The notes beneath the pieces are model-generated. The model did no database searches and was not told the DNA's origin. It was given only the letters and a program-made list of their open reading frames with translations. Position numbers and translations under genes: made by a program. Positions 35,525 through 43,721 of a DNA stretch of 64,000 nt are shown in pieces. The stretch comes from Algoriphagus formosus (GTDB lineage: Bacteria > Bacteroidota > Bacteroidia > Cytophagales > Cyclobacteriaceae), in contig NZ_NIUC01000002.1 of NCBI RefSeq assembly GCF_002807035.1, forward strand, positions 1,827,267 through 1,891,266, in the 5' to 3' direction. Every line of letters begins with the position of its first letter. Positions within the stretch are counted from its first letter, which is position 1.

Positions 35525-36802
35525 ATGGCTTACATAGAACCGGCTCCGATTAAGGACAAAGAAAATCCTTTGGAGTCAATGATGGAGAGATTTAACATCG
35601 CTGCCGAAAAACTCGGACTTTCTGATGAAGTTTACAATGTTTTAAAGAACCCTGCCAAGCAGGTCATTGTCTCCATACCAATTACAATGGACAATGGAAA
35701 AATCGAAGTATTTGAAGGGATTCGAGTGATTCATTCGAATATCCTAGGCCCTGCAAAAGGGGGGATTCGATTTGCTCCGGATGTGCACCTGGACGAAGTT
35801 CGGGCACTAGCGGCATGGATGACTTGGAAGTGTGCAGTGGTAGATATTCCTTATGGTGGAGGTAAAGGTGGCGTACGCTGCAATCCACGTGAGATGTCCA
35901 AAGGAGAAATCGAACGATTGATGCGAGGCTACACCTTGGCTATGCTTGATGTATTCGGACCCGACAAAGATATCCCAGCTCCCGACATGGGTACAGGGCC
36001 ACGTGAAATGGCCTGGCTGATGGACGAGTACTCCAAAGCTCACGGTACTACTGTCAACGCTGTAGTAACAGGAAAGCCACTTGTTCTTGGTGGTTCTCTC
36101 GGAAGAACTGAGGCCACTGGTCGTGGTGTCATGGTTTCGGCTTTAGCGGCCATGCAAAAGCTAAAAATCAATCCTTTTCAAGCTACTTGTGCTGTGCAGG
36201 GATTTGGAAATGTGGGTTCTTGGGCAGCTCGTTTGCTCGAGGAGCGCGGATTGAAAATTGTAGCAATTTCCGATCATACCGGTGCTTTTTATGATGAAAA
36301 CGGGATTGATATCGTAAAGGCGATCGAGTTTCGTGATAATAATGGTGGTCATCTGGAAGGCTTCAAAGATGCCGATAGAATGGATGACCCGATGGATCTA
36401 CTTACGCTTGATGTAGATGTACTGGTTCCTGCTGCGGTAGAGGATGTGATTACGGCTAAGAATGTAGATAAAATCAAAGCCAAGTTAATCGTAGAGGGGG
36501 CTAATGGTCCTACTTCCGCCAAGGCTGATGCTATTATCAATGAGAAAGGTATCATGGCTGTGCCCGATATCTTGGCAAATGCGGGTGGCGTGACCGTTTC
36601 TTACTTCGAGTGGGTTCAAAACCGTCTTGGATATAAGTGGACAGCAGACCGTGTCAATAGACGTTCCGATCGGATTATGAAAGATGCTTTCGAGCATGTC
36701 TACCAAGCTTCTAAAAAATATGATGTGCCTATGCGGATCGCTGCTTACATCGTAGCGATAGACAAGGTGGCACAGACTTACACCTATCGAGGTGGATTCT
36801 AA
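35525..36802 (+). CDS. Glutamate dehydrogenase (Glu/Leu/Phe/Val dehydrogenase family)
   Basis: 425 residues, a size typical of NAD-type hexameric enzymes. Substrate-binding PYGGGKGGVRCNP with catalytic Lys, the catalytic Asp in PAPDMGTGPREMAWLMDEY, and a Rossmann loop in VQGFGNVGSWAARLL. It converts glutamate to 2-oxoglutarate and ammonia in the cytoplasm. Cofactor choice is uncertain. It is followed by a strong terminator. Confidence 0.96.
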   Translation: MAYIEPAPIKDKENPLESMMERFNIAAEKLGLSDEVYNVLKNPAKQVIVSIPITMDNGKIEVFEGIRVIHSNILGPAKGGIRFAPDVHLDEVRALAAWMTWKCAVVDIPYGGGKGGVRCNPREMSKGEIERLMRGYTLAMLDVFGPDKDIPAPDMGTGPREMAWLMDEYSKAHGTTVNAVVTGKPLVLGGSLGRTEATGRGVMVSALAAMQKLKINPFQATCAVQGFGNVGSWAARLLEERGLKIVAISDHTGAFYDENGIDIVKAIEFRDNNGGHLEGFKDADRMDDPMDLLTLDVDVLVPAAVEDVITAKNVDKIKAKLIVEGANGPTSAKADAIINEKGIMAVPDILANAGGVTVSYFEWVQNRLGYKWTADRVNRRSDRIMKDAFEHVYQASKKYDVPMRIAAYIVAIDKVAQTYTYRGGF

Positions 36803-36828
36803 GTATCTATTTATTTTAGCTAGATAGG

Positions 36829-36865
36829 AAATGGGGTGGGTCTTGACTTACCCCATTTTCTTTTT
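36829..36865 (+). terminator. Terminator after glutamate dehydrogenase
   Basis: Stem AAATGGGGT (36829-36837) with ACCCCATTT (36850-36858), followed by T-rich sequence. It is 27 bp after the stop. Confidence 0.85.
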
Positions 36866-36940
36866 ACAAAATACTATTTAAAATCGCCCGTTTGGATTAA
36901 AAAGATCAAGGAATTGGTAAAGGAATCCTTATTCTCCACC

Positions 36941-36970
36941 TTGCCTTTTCGAGGTCAATCCCTAATTTTG
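36941..36970 (+). promoter_or_regulatory. Promoter of the gldAFG operon
   Basis: TTG at 36941-36943, 19-bp spacer, TAATTTTG at 36963-36970, matching the Bacteroidota consensus. It leaves about 60 nt of leader before the gldA ATG at 37039. Confidence 0.7.
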
Positions 36971-37038
36971 CTCAAGTCCAAAAATGAGTGTTTTATAACT
37001 GTTTTATCCTAAAACTCTATTTTGGCTTTTAATCGCCT

Positions 37039-37944
37039 ATGTCCTTATCCGTTTCTCGATTAAGTAAAAGTTTTGGCAGTCAAAAAGTCCTCGATGAGGT
37101 TTCTTTTGAGGCAAAAGCTGGACGGATTTTGGGTTTTTTGGGACCAAATGGCGCGGGTAAATCCACTACCATGAAAATCATCACGGGCTATCTTTCAGCT
37201 GAAGGAGGTTCAGTAGAGGTGATGGGAACAGATGCACTTGCATTTCCGAAAAAAGTCAGTTCCTTGATAGGCTATTTGCCGGAAAAGAATCCCTTGTATT
37301 CGGACATGTTTGTCAAGGAGTTTTTAACTTTCGCCGGAGGCTTGTATGGGCTATCTGGAAAAGACTTGCAGTCGAGGAGAAATGAAATGCTGGAGAAAAC
37401 CGGGCTTTTGCCTGAGCAGCACAAGAAAATCGGACAGCTATCCAAAGGCTATCAACAGCGTGTCGGATTAGCGAAAGCATTGATCCATGACCCTAAAGTT
37501 CTAATCCTAGACGAGCCTACCACCGGTCTTGATCCTAATCAACTGGCAGATATCCGTCAGCTTATTCGAGAGATAGGGAAGGAAAAAACCCTGATACTTT
37601 CCACGCATATTATGCAGGAAGTAGAGGCTATTTGCGATGATGTAGTCATTATTGCCAAAGGAAAAATCAAAGCGGCAGATTCGCTCCAAAACTTTCAGCA
37701 AGCAGGCAGCGGTCAACAACTCATCGTTGAAACAGAAGAAAGTTTGGATTTGGGATGGTTTGAGGGCTTTCAGGGGGTGGCCTTTGGTCCTAAAGGAAAT
37801 AAGCAGGTTGTCATCGGTACAGCGGATGCTGCCGGAGCCAGAAAGGCTGTCCTCGGCATCATTCAAGAAAAGAAGCTGAATCTTTTGGCACTCAATCAAG
37901 GCAAGCGGAGTTTGGAAGAGCTTTTTAGACAATACACCCAATGA
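37039..37944 (+). CDS. gldA: Gliding motility ABC transporter ATPase GldA
   Basis: 301 residues. ATP-binding cassette with Walker A GPNGAGKST, signature LSKGYQQRVGLAKA, Walker B VLILDEPTTGLDPNQ and switch His. Order gldA-gldF-gldG is the Cytophagales arrangement. Together they form the transporter needed for gliding motility in Flavobacterium johnsoniae. The stop overlaps gldF by 4 bp. Confidence 0.92.
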   Translation: MSLSVSRLSKSFGSQKVLDEVSFEAKAGRILGFLGPNGAGKSTTMKIITGYLSAEGGSVEVMGTDALAFPKKVSSLIGYLPEKNPLYSDMFVKEFLTFAGGLYGLSGKDLQSRRNEMLEKTGLLPEQHKKIGQLSKGYQQRVGLAKALIHDPKVLILDEPTTGLDPNQLADIRQLIREIGKEKTLILSTHIMQEVEAICDDVVIIAKGKIKAADSLQNFQQAGSGQQLIVETEESLDLGWFEGFQGVAFGPKGNKQVVIGTADAAGARKAVLGIIQEKKLNLLALNQGKRSLEELFRQYTQ

Positions 37945-38660
37945 AGAGCTTGATCATCAAAGAAATCAATTCATTTCTAGGCAGTCTATTGGGCTACCTT
38001 ATTTTGGCTTTGTTTCTGGTGGCGATTGGCCTGATTGTTTGGGTATTTCCCCAAAGTAGTGTGCTGGACTATGGCTATGCTGATCTCGAGCCCTTATTCA
38101 CATACACGCCCTACGTGTTTACCTTTTTAATCCCTGCCCTATCTATGCGTGCCATAGCTGAGGAAAGAAAAAATCATACTTGGGAGCTCCTTCGGACTTC
38201 TCCTTTGTCCGTCTTTCAGATCGTATTGGCGAAGTATTTGGCCATTTTGGTATTAGTGGCGATTGCCCTTTTGCCAACCTTACTCTACTTTTTCAGTATT
38301 CTTCAGCTCGGTGATCCTCCTGGTAATTTAGATCAGGCTAGCTTTTTTGGGAGTTGGATTGGATTGCTGCTGATCGGAGCAGTATTTGGCGCTGTGGGTG
38401 TGTTTTCCTCTTCTTTGACATCACAGCAGGTTGTGGCTTTTGTTTTAGGAGTGTTTTTCTGCTTCCTTTTGTATTTTGGATTATCTGCAGCAGCAGATCT
38501 TCAGTTTGGTGCCTGGGCTTATTGGGTGGAAGAGTTAAGCTTGAGTTTTCACTATATCAATCTAAGCAGAGGTGTCATCGATTCGAATGATATTTTCTTT
38601 TTCCTCGGAATGATCTGGTTCTTTTTGGGGGCATCTGTTTTGACTTTAAGAAACAAATGA
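37941..38660 (+). CDS. gldF: Gliding motility ABC transporter permease GldF
   Basis: 239 residues with about six membrane helices (LGYLILALFLVAIGLIVWVFP near residues 14-34; LFTYTPYVFTFLIPALSMRAIAEERKNHTWELL is the ABC-2 permease coupling region). It is the membrane component of the GldA-F-G transporter. Followed by an 85-bp gap before gldG. Confidence 0.9.
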   Translation: MKSLIIKEINSFLGSLLGYLILALFLVAIGLIVWVFPQSSVLDYGYADLEPLFTYTPYVFTFLIPALSMRAIAEERKNHTWELLRTSPLSVFQIVLAKYLAILVLVAIALLPTLLYFFSILQLGDPPGNLDQASFFGSWIGLLLIGAVFGAVGVFSSSLTSQQVVAFVLGVFFCFLLYFGLSAAADLQFGAWAYWVEELSLSFHYINLSRGVIDSNDIFFFLGMIWFFLGASVLTLRNK

Positions 38661-38745
38661 AATCGAGCATGACGCAAGTGACACACAGAGGGATGATTAT
38701 AATTGCGAGATTCCATGTGACCTCTTTAAGACAAATTATAAACAC

Positions 38746-40425
38746 ATGAAATCAGCAAGTCAAAATACCGCGATCTATTGGCTCGGTTTGATACTGGGTT
38801 TGGTCATTCTTCTTGGCTTGGGACAGCTGATTCGATTCCGAGTTGATTTGACTGAAGATCAGCGCTACTCTTTGCACGAAGCCACGGAAGCAGTTTTAGA
38901 CAGTTTGAGTGAGGATATCCATGTAGAGATTCTACTTAGTGGGGAGGATCTTCCTGCTGGAATTCGTCGCCTACAGCGATCGATCGAGGAGCAAGTGCGA
39001 ACCTTTGATGCCTACAGCGATCGGAAAATCAGCTTTTCCTACTTCGATCCCTTGAGTTTGGCAGAGGAAGAGCAGGAAGAATTTATCCTTCAACTAGCTG
39101 ATTACGGAATCAACCCCACGACTCTATTTGTCAATCAAGCTGCTGGACAACAGACCAAATTGATCTTCCCGGGGATTCTGATTTACAGTGAAGAATTCGA
39201 AACAGGAGCCCTTGTTTTGAAGGGTGAGAAAGGAATGGGAGAGGAGCAAATCCTAAATCAATCCATCGAAAATTTAGAGTTTGAGCTAAGTAATGCCATT
39301 CGGAAACTCACCCGCTCAGATATGGGAGCATTAGCCATGATTATCGGGCACGAGGAGATGAAAGAGGATGATGGCTATGGTCTGGTGGAAGCTTTGGATG
39401 GAGATTTCGAAATATTCAAAGTGCCTCTTGATCAAGCCCGAACTGTGCAAGACTTGGTCAATTTTAAGATTATTTTCATTCAAGGGCCACAGCAAGCTTT
39501 CAGCGAAAGGGAAATTTACCTTTTGGATCAGTTTGTGATGCAAGGCGGAAATCTGGTCGTTTTGTCAGATGGAGTGAAAGTTGATGTGCGTGAAGCAGGC
39601 GGTGAGGGAACTTTGGCTATGCCTTATGAAAATGGATTGGAAAACCTCCTTTTCAAATATGGGGTTCGAATCAATAAGGACCTGATTCAGGATTTGAATT
39701 TTGGATATTTCCCCGTGATGGGTGGGAATTTCGGAGATCAGGAGCAATTGGTTCCTTTGCCTTGGCCTTTTTATATCCAATCTACCCGAATGTACCCCCA
39801 TCCAATTACGAAGGGCTTGGATTTAATTTATCTCCGCTTTGCAAGTAGCTTGGATACGGTTTTGGCACCGGGAGTAAAAAAAACGCCTTTGTTTTTCACA
39901 TCTGATTTGTCTCGAGTTCTAACAGCTCCGGTTCGGGTAGCTTTCAGCGATATGCAGCGTGAACCGGATATTGAGCAATTTCCCATGCAAAACCTTCCCT
40001 TAGCCTACCTGCTGGAAGGGGAGTTTACTTCTTTGTATAAAAATCGTTTTCTTCCGGAGGGGTTTGATCAATCAGAATTTAAGGAAAGCGGAGAGGGAAA
40101 GGTGGTCGTGATCGGGGATGGCGAGCTCTTTCAGAGTCAAAGTGATTTTCAGACAGGAAGGCCGCTTAATTTGGGAGAGGATCCTTTTAATCAGAATATT
40201 TTCGCTAATCGACTTTTGCTACGCAATCTTGCTCAATACTTGGATAACCCGGAAGGCATCATCGCTTCCCGTACCCGAAGTTTCCAGATTCGCCCATTGA
40301 ACAGAGTGAAAATTTCACAGGAAAAAACTAAATGGCAGTTGATCAATGTCGGAATGCCGGTAGTTTTCCTGCTTCTCTTTGGAGGAGCAGTGGCAGCCAT
40401 CCGCAGGAAAAAGTATTCGAGGTAA
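38746..40425 (+). CDS. gldG: Gliding motility-associated protein GldG
   Basis: 559 residues with membrane helices at the N-terminus (residues ~12-30) and C-terminus (~528-550) and a large extracytoplasmic domain (RFRVDLTEDQRYSLHEATEAVL, SYFDPLSLAEEEQEE), the GldG/ABC-transporter-auxiliary pattern. It is the third component of the GldA-F-G transporter. Confidence 0.92.
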   Translation: MKSASQNTAIYWLGLILGLVILLGLGQLIRFRVDLTEDQRYSLHEATEAVLDSLSEDIHVEILLSGEDLPAGIRRLQRSIEEQVRTFDAYSDRKISFSYFDPLSLAEEEQEEFILQLADYGINPTTLFVNQAAGQQTKLIFPGILIYSEEFETGALVLKGEKGMGEEQILNQSIENLEFELSNAIRKLTRSDMGALAMIIGHEEMKEDDGYGLVEALDGDFEIFKVPLDQARTVQDLVNFKIIFIQGPQQAFSEREIYLLDQFVMQGGNLVVLSDGVKVDVREAGGEGTLAMPYENGLENLLFKYGVRINKDLIQDLNFGYFPVMGGNFGDQEQLVPLPWPFYIQSTRMYPHPITKGLDLIYLRFASSLDTVLAPGVKKTPLFFTSDLSRVLTAPVRVAFSDMQREPDIEQFPMQNLPLAYLLEGEFTSLYKNRFLPEGFDQSEFKESGEGKVVVIGDGELFQSQSDFQTGRPLNLGEDPFNQNIFANRLLLRNLAQYLDNPEGIIASRTRSFQIRPLNRVKISQEKTKWQLINVGMPVVFLLLFGGAVAAIRRKKYSR

Positions 40426-40447
40426 GCTTAGGGTTTAGCTAGATGAA

Positions 40448-40466
40448 AGTTGAAATAATTTCAACT
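40448..40466. repeat. 19-nt palindrome between gldG and dnaN
   Basis: AGTTGAAATAATTTCAACT: 9-bp arms around a single central base, 82 bp upstream of dnaN. It could be an operator or a hairpin; there is no T run on the plus strand. Confidence 0.5.
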
Positions 40467-40549
40467 GTGGCCATATTCATTCCCTGTCAAATCGATTTTA
40501 TTTATAAATTTACCCCCATTCAAAATTGTAATCTTTAAATAAGCCCTAT

Positions 40550-41674
40550 ATGAAATTTATTGTTTCTTCTTCTGCACTCTTAAAGCAGCTTTCGGCGATC
40601 AACGGTGTGGTTACGACCAACCCGGTAGTACCTATTCTGGAGAATTTTCTTTTCGAAATCAAAGACTCCATGCTGACAATCACAGCTTCGGATCTTCAGA
40701 CCTCCATGATCACGGAAATTCATGTGGAGGCTAAAGAAGATGGCAATATTGCTGTTCCAGCTCGTATTCTGATCGATACGCTCAAGAACTTACCGGAGCA
40801 ACCGGTAACCTTCAGCATCGACCATGATACCTACGCGGTGGAAATCAGCTCTGACAACGGTCGCTACCGCTTGGCTGGTGAGAATGCGACTGATTTCCCA
40901 AAAATCCCTACCGTCAGCAATCCGACCACCGTGGATATGTCCACTGAAGTCTTGGCTAGTGCTATTTCCAATACCATTTTTGCAACCTCCTCGGATGAGC
41001 TTCGCCCTGCGATGACCGGGGTTTTCATCAACCTGAGCGATACCAATACCACCTTTGTGGCTACAGATGGACACCGTCTAGTTCGCTATAGAAGAGTTGA
41101 TATTGCTTCCGGTAGCCCTGCGAGTTTGATCATCCCAAGAAAGGCATTGAACCTTCTCAAGTCTACGCTACCTTCTGAGAATATCTCCGTGAGTGTGGAG
41201 TTTAATCAGTCCAATGCTTACTTCAAGTTTGGACAGATTAAAATGATCTGCCGTCTGATTGACGAGCGATTCCCGGATTATGAAAATGTAATTCCTGCGG
41301 ACAATCCTAACATCATGACCATCGATCGTCAGGATTTGTTGAGCTCACTTCGTCGTATCGCTATCTATGCGAATAAGACCACGCATCAGGTAAGATTGAA
41401 ATTGACTGGATCTGAATTGATGATCTCTGCAGAAGACCTGGACTTCTCCAATGAGGCAAATGAAAGGCTTTCTTGTGATCATGACGGAGAGGATATCGAG
41501 ATCGGATTCAACGCCAAGTTCTTGGTAGAAATGTTGAACAACCTTTCCTGTAAAGAAGTCAGCTTGAAGTTTTCTGCACCCAATCGAGCAGGATTGATCT
41601 TGCCAGCTGAGCAGGAAGAAAATGAAGATATCCTGATGCTAGTGATGCCGGTGATGTTGAATAATTACGTATAA
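40550..41674 (+). CDS. dnaN: DNA polymerase III beta subunit (sliding clamp)
   Basis: 374 residues, three beta-clamp domains (MKFIVSSSALLKQLSAINGVV start; ATDGHRLVRYRRVD; end LMLVMPVMLNNYV). It is the processivity ring of DNA polymerase III. No dnaA or recF neighbour is present, so it is not at a classical origin region. A terminator follows. Confidence 0.97.
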   Translation: MKFIVSSSALLKQLSAINGVVTTNPVVPILENFLFEIKDSMLTITASDLQTSMITEIHVEAKEDGNIAVPARILIDTLKNLPEQPVTFSIDHDTYAVEISSDNGRYRLAGENATDFPKIPTVSNPTTVDMSTEVLASAISNTIFATSSDELRPAMTGVFINLSDTNTTFVATDGHRLVRYRRVDIASGSPASLIIPRKALNLLKSTLPSENISVSVEFNQSNAYFKFGQIKMICRLIDERFPDYENVIPADNPNIMTIDRQDLLSSLRRIAIYANKTTHQVRLKLTGSELMISAEDLDFSNEANERLSCDHDGEDIEIGFNAKFLVEMLNNLSCKEVSLKFSAPNRAGLILPAEQEENEDILMLVMPVMLNNYV

Positions 41675-41696
41675 TTTTAACCACTTATATCCCTGA

Positions 41697-41727
41697 AAGC
41701 CTGAGTCATCGATTCAGGCTTTTTTGT
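41697..41727 (+). terminator. Terminator after dnaN
   Basis: Stem AAGCCTGA (41697-41704) with TCAGGCTT (41714-41721), then a T run. Confidence 0.88.
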
Positions 41728-41985
41728 TGGTTAAGGTTTTGAAAACCCCAAAGATCTTATTTCTAAACCACTAAGAACACAAAGTTCACGAAGGGAGATA
41801 TCAAGTAAATACTCTTTGCAATAAAAATCCCTTGCGGGATTTGTTAAGAACTTCGCTGTCATTCCTACTTTTACTCCGTTAGACATCAAGGCTTAACTCC
41901 TAAGTAGATAAAATCTGCTTCCAGAAAATCAGAATAGCAAAAGCTAGAATTTTATCGGCTACTTATGGAGTTTAATTAGGCTTTA
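41728..41985. other. Intergenic region without recognised gene
   Basis: Contains CCACTAAGAACACAAAG-type sequence near 41767-41783, which resembles scattered intergenic repeats, and at 41734-41757 a degenerate relative of the palindromes found at 43.4-47.9 kb. No convincing ORF, RNA or promoter was seen in the rest. A promoter for dnaN or the ATPase is not needed here, since the two genes converge. Confidence 0.5.
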
Positions 41986-43179
41986 TTAGTAAAGAAAACC
42001 GAAAAGCCAAAGTGGAATCTTTTTACCCCAGCCAGTTTCTATATCGTCACTAGCAATCAAATATTCATCTTCATCGATGACTTGTTGAGAAGATTTGTTT
42101 TTCCCGCCCACTTCTATCGTTATTTCATTAACCCAGAAGTCCCCCTTTTTTGGTTCAAATACTTCGTATCCAGCATTTAGCAATTGATTCAGGAGGAAAG
42201 TTTCCCTCAGGTTTCCTTTTTCAGGAGAGGAGTTGATCGCGAAGGCTAGATTTGTGTTTTCAAGATATAGTTTATCTGGTTTTTGTAATCTTGAGACTCC
42301 TTTACCCCTTGAGAGTAAAACGTTTAGAATTCTTGCGTCTTTCAACTGATAGATGTGTTCCAAAATTCGATCTCTTGAAATATTTAGTTTAGTTGAAATC
42401 GCCGAAACATTGGGTTTGAAGGGAGCAGATTCCGCTATCACTCCGAGTAATTTTTTGACCTTAGCGGCTGTGCCGGCATTATAGGATGAAATATAAGCTA
42501 AGTCTGTATCCACCACAGTATTGATTATTTGTTCGAGCTTTGATCCATACTCATTTTCACCTTCCACAAAAATCGGGAGGTAACCTTTGCTGAGGTATTT
42601 TTCGAAATAAAGTAATGGTCGTATTGTTGAAATTACTTCATGGCTGATTTCACGGTGCCTGTGTTTTATCTCTTCAAGAGTAAATGAAGGAAAGTCCGAT
42701 GTTTCAGAAAGCTTAAGATACTCACGAAAGGATAGGCCGGGTAAAGTGTAACTAATCACCCGCCTACTGAGGTCTGATTCTCCTCTATAGATATCCAATG
42801 CGGAAGAGGCCGAAAAAATTACCTGAAGCTGGGGCAGCCCATCATAAATATTCTTGAGTTCCCTTGACCAATTGGGGTATTTATGAACCTCATCGATCAA
42901 TAAAACTTGGCCTCCCTGTTTAAACCAAGTCATGGCAGTATCCAATAAATTGTTTTGATAAAACCAAGGATGATCAGCCGTGACATATAAGCCATTTACT
43001 TGATTTTTGGATAAGGTGAATTTGAGATGCTGAAGCATGAGTGTGGTTTTTCCGGCACCTCTTGGTCCTTTAATACCAATCATTCGCTGATTCCAATTGA
43101 TATTTTTGTTCAAAAATCTTTGGAAGTTCTCTTTGATTCCTTGTAGCAAAGAATCCTGAAAATCGATCAATACTTGCAT
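41986..43179 (-). CDS. AAA ATPase (AAA_14 type) with C-terminal DUF4143-like domain
   Basis: 397 residues. Walker A GPRGAGKT at 38-45, Walker B VLLIDE at 92-97 followed by VHKYPNWSRELK, a sensor-like SASSALDIYRGESDLSRR and the Phe-Arg rich RVISYTLPGLSFREYLKL are typical of the AAA_14/DUF4143 family. The C-terminal region probably combines a winged-helix (SAISTKLNISRDRILEHIYQLKDARIL) with a nuclease-like fold. The cellular role of this family is not established. It stands alone, with an inverted repeat pair immediately upstream of its start. Confidence 0.88.
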   Translation of the reverse strand: MQVLIDFQDSLLQGIKENFQRFLNKNINWNQRMIGIKGPRGAGKTTLMLQHLKFTLSKNQVNGLYVTADHPWFYQNNLLDTAMTWFKQGGQVLLIDEVHKYPNWSRELKNIYDGLPQLQVIFSASSALDIYRGESDLSRRVISYTLPGLSFREYLKLSETSDFPSFTLEEIKHRHREISHEVISTIRPLLYFEKYLSKGYLPIFVEGENEYGSKLEQIINTVVDTDLAYISSYNAGTAAKVKKLLGVIAESAPFKPNVSAISTKLNISRDRILEHIYQLKDARILNVLLSRGKGVSRLQKPDKLYLENTNLAFAINSSPEKGNLRETFLLNQLLNAGYEVFEPKKGDFWVNEITIEVGGKNKSSQQVIDEDEYLIASDDIETGWGKKIPLWLFGFLY

Positions 43180-43180
43180 A

Positions 43181-43233
43181 TTGTTGTTTTAAAACTTCAT
43201 AAATATATAAAAAATGCTGTTTTAAAACAACAA
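43181..43233. repeat. 15-bp inverted repeat flanking a possible promoter of the AAA ATPase
   Basis: TTGTTGTTTTAAAAC (43181-43195) and its perfect inverse GTTTTAAAACAACAA (43219-43233) flank 23 bp of AT-rich DNA. Each arm also contains the self-complementary GTTTTAAAAC. The left arm begins one base upstream of the ATPase ATG (43177-43179). On the minus strand the spacer contains TATATTTA, close to the -7 consensus. Probable operator pair. Confidence 0.75.
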
Positions 43234-43366
43234 AAAATACCTGAAGTCATTTTCCTTTGGTCGAGCTAATTTTTTAGATCGATTTCTATGTTCTGCTTCT
43301 CCAGATTGAGGTAGCTTTTAAAAATCAAAAAAAATGTTTTCGGAAAACAGGGTAAGTGGGAGTTAA

Positions 43367-43396
43367 ACCTTTAGAGGTCTTTAAAACCTCAAAGAT
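43367..43396. repeat. Palindromic repeat, copy A (overlaps VF530 gene end)
   Basis: ACCTTTAGAGGTCTTTAAA then ACCTCAAAGAT: an inverted GAGGT/ACCTC pair. The same CTTxGAGGTC...GACCTCAAAGG pattern recurs at 45730, 47783 and 47901. The stop codon of the VF530 gene (43389-43391) lies in this repeat. Confidence 0.55.
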
Positions 43397-43622
43397 TCTT
43401 TTTGGTGTCCCGCAACATCTTCAGATACAAGCCTTCCACCCGCTCTCTGGCCCAGGGGGTCTTTCGGAGAAATTTTAAGCTGGACTTGATCGATGGATCA
43501 TGGGTAAAGCAGCGAATGGTGATGCGCTCACCCAGTTCCTCCCATCCATAATGCGCGACCAATTGCTCCAGAATGGTGTCGAGTCGAAGTCCGTGAAGGG
43601 GATTGTTGGGTTGATGTTCCAA
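43389..43622 (-). CDS. VF530 family DNA-binding protein (DUF2132)
   Basis: 77 residues. The pattern [32 protein letters not shown] and [17 protein letters not shown] matches the VF530 family, a small helical protein related by fold to HMG-like DNA binders and reported to bind DNA. The ATG at 43622 fits family N-termini. The stop codon is supplied by a palindromic repeat, and the last residues (KKNL) may have been altered by it. Confidence 0.88.
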   Translation of the reverse strand: MEHQPNNPLHGLRLDTILEQLVAHYGWEELGERITIRCFTHDPSIKSSLKFLRKTPWARERVEGLYLKMLRDTKKNL

Positions 43623-43721
43623 GGCAATAGTGAATTGAGAATTTAAAGTTAAGAATTATTGTAAACCCTGTTTTTCTAGATTTCCAATAACATAGCAAAT
43701 CGGAAAAATATTATTAAAAAT

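Noticed and set aside
41986..43622. Defence system with the AAA ATPase and VF530
   Set aside because: No nuclease, effector or other partner is adjacent, and the family is often found alone.
43389..43622. Toxin-antitoxin module
   Set aside because: The small protein matches VF530, and there is no partner gene.
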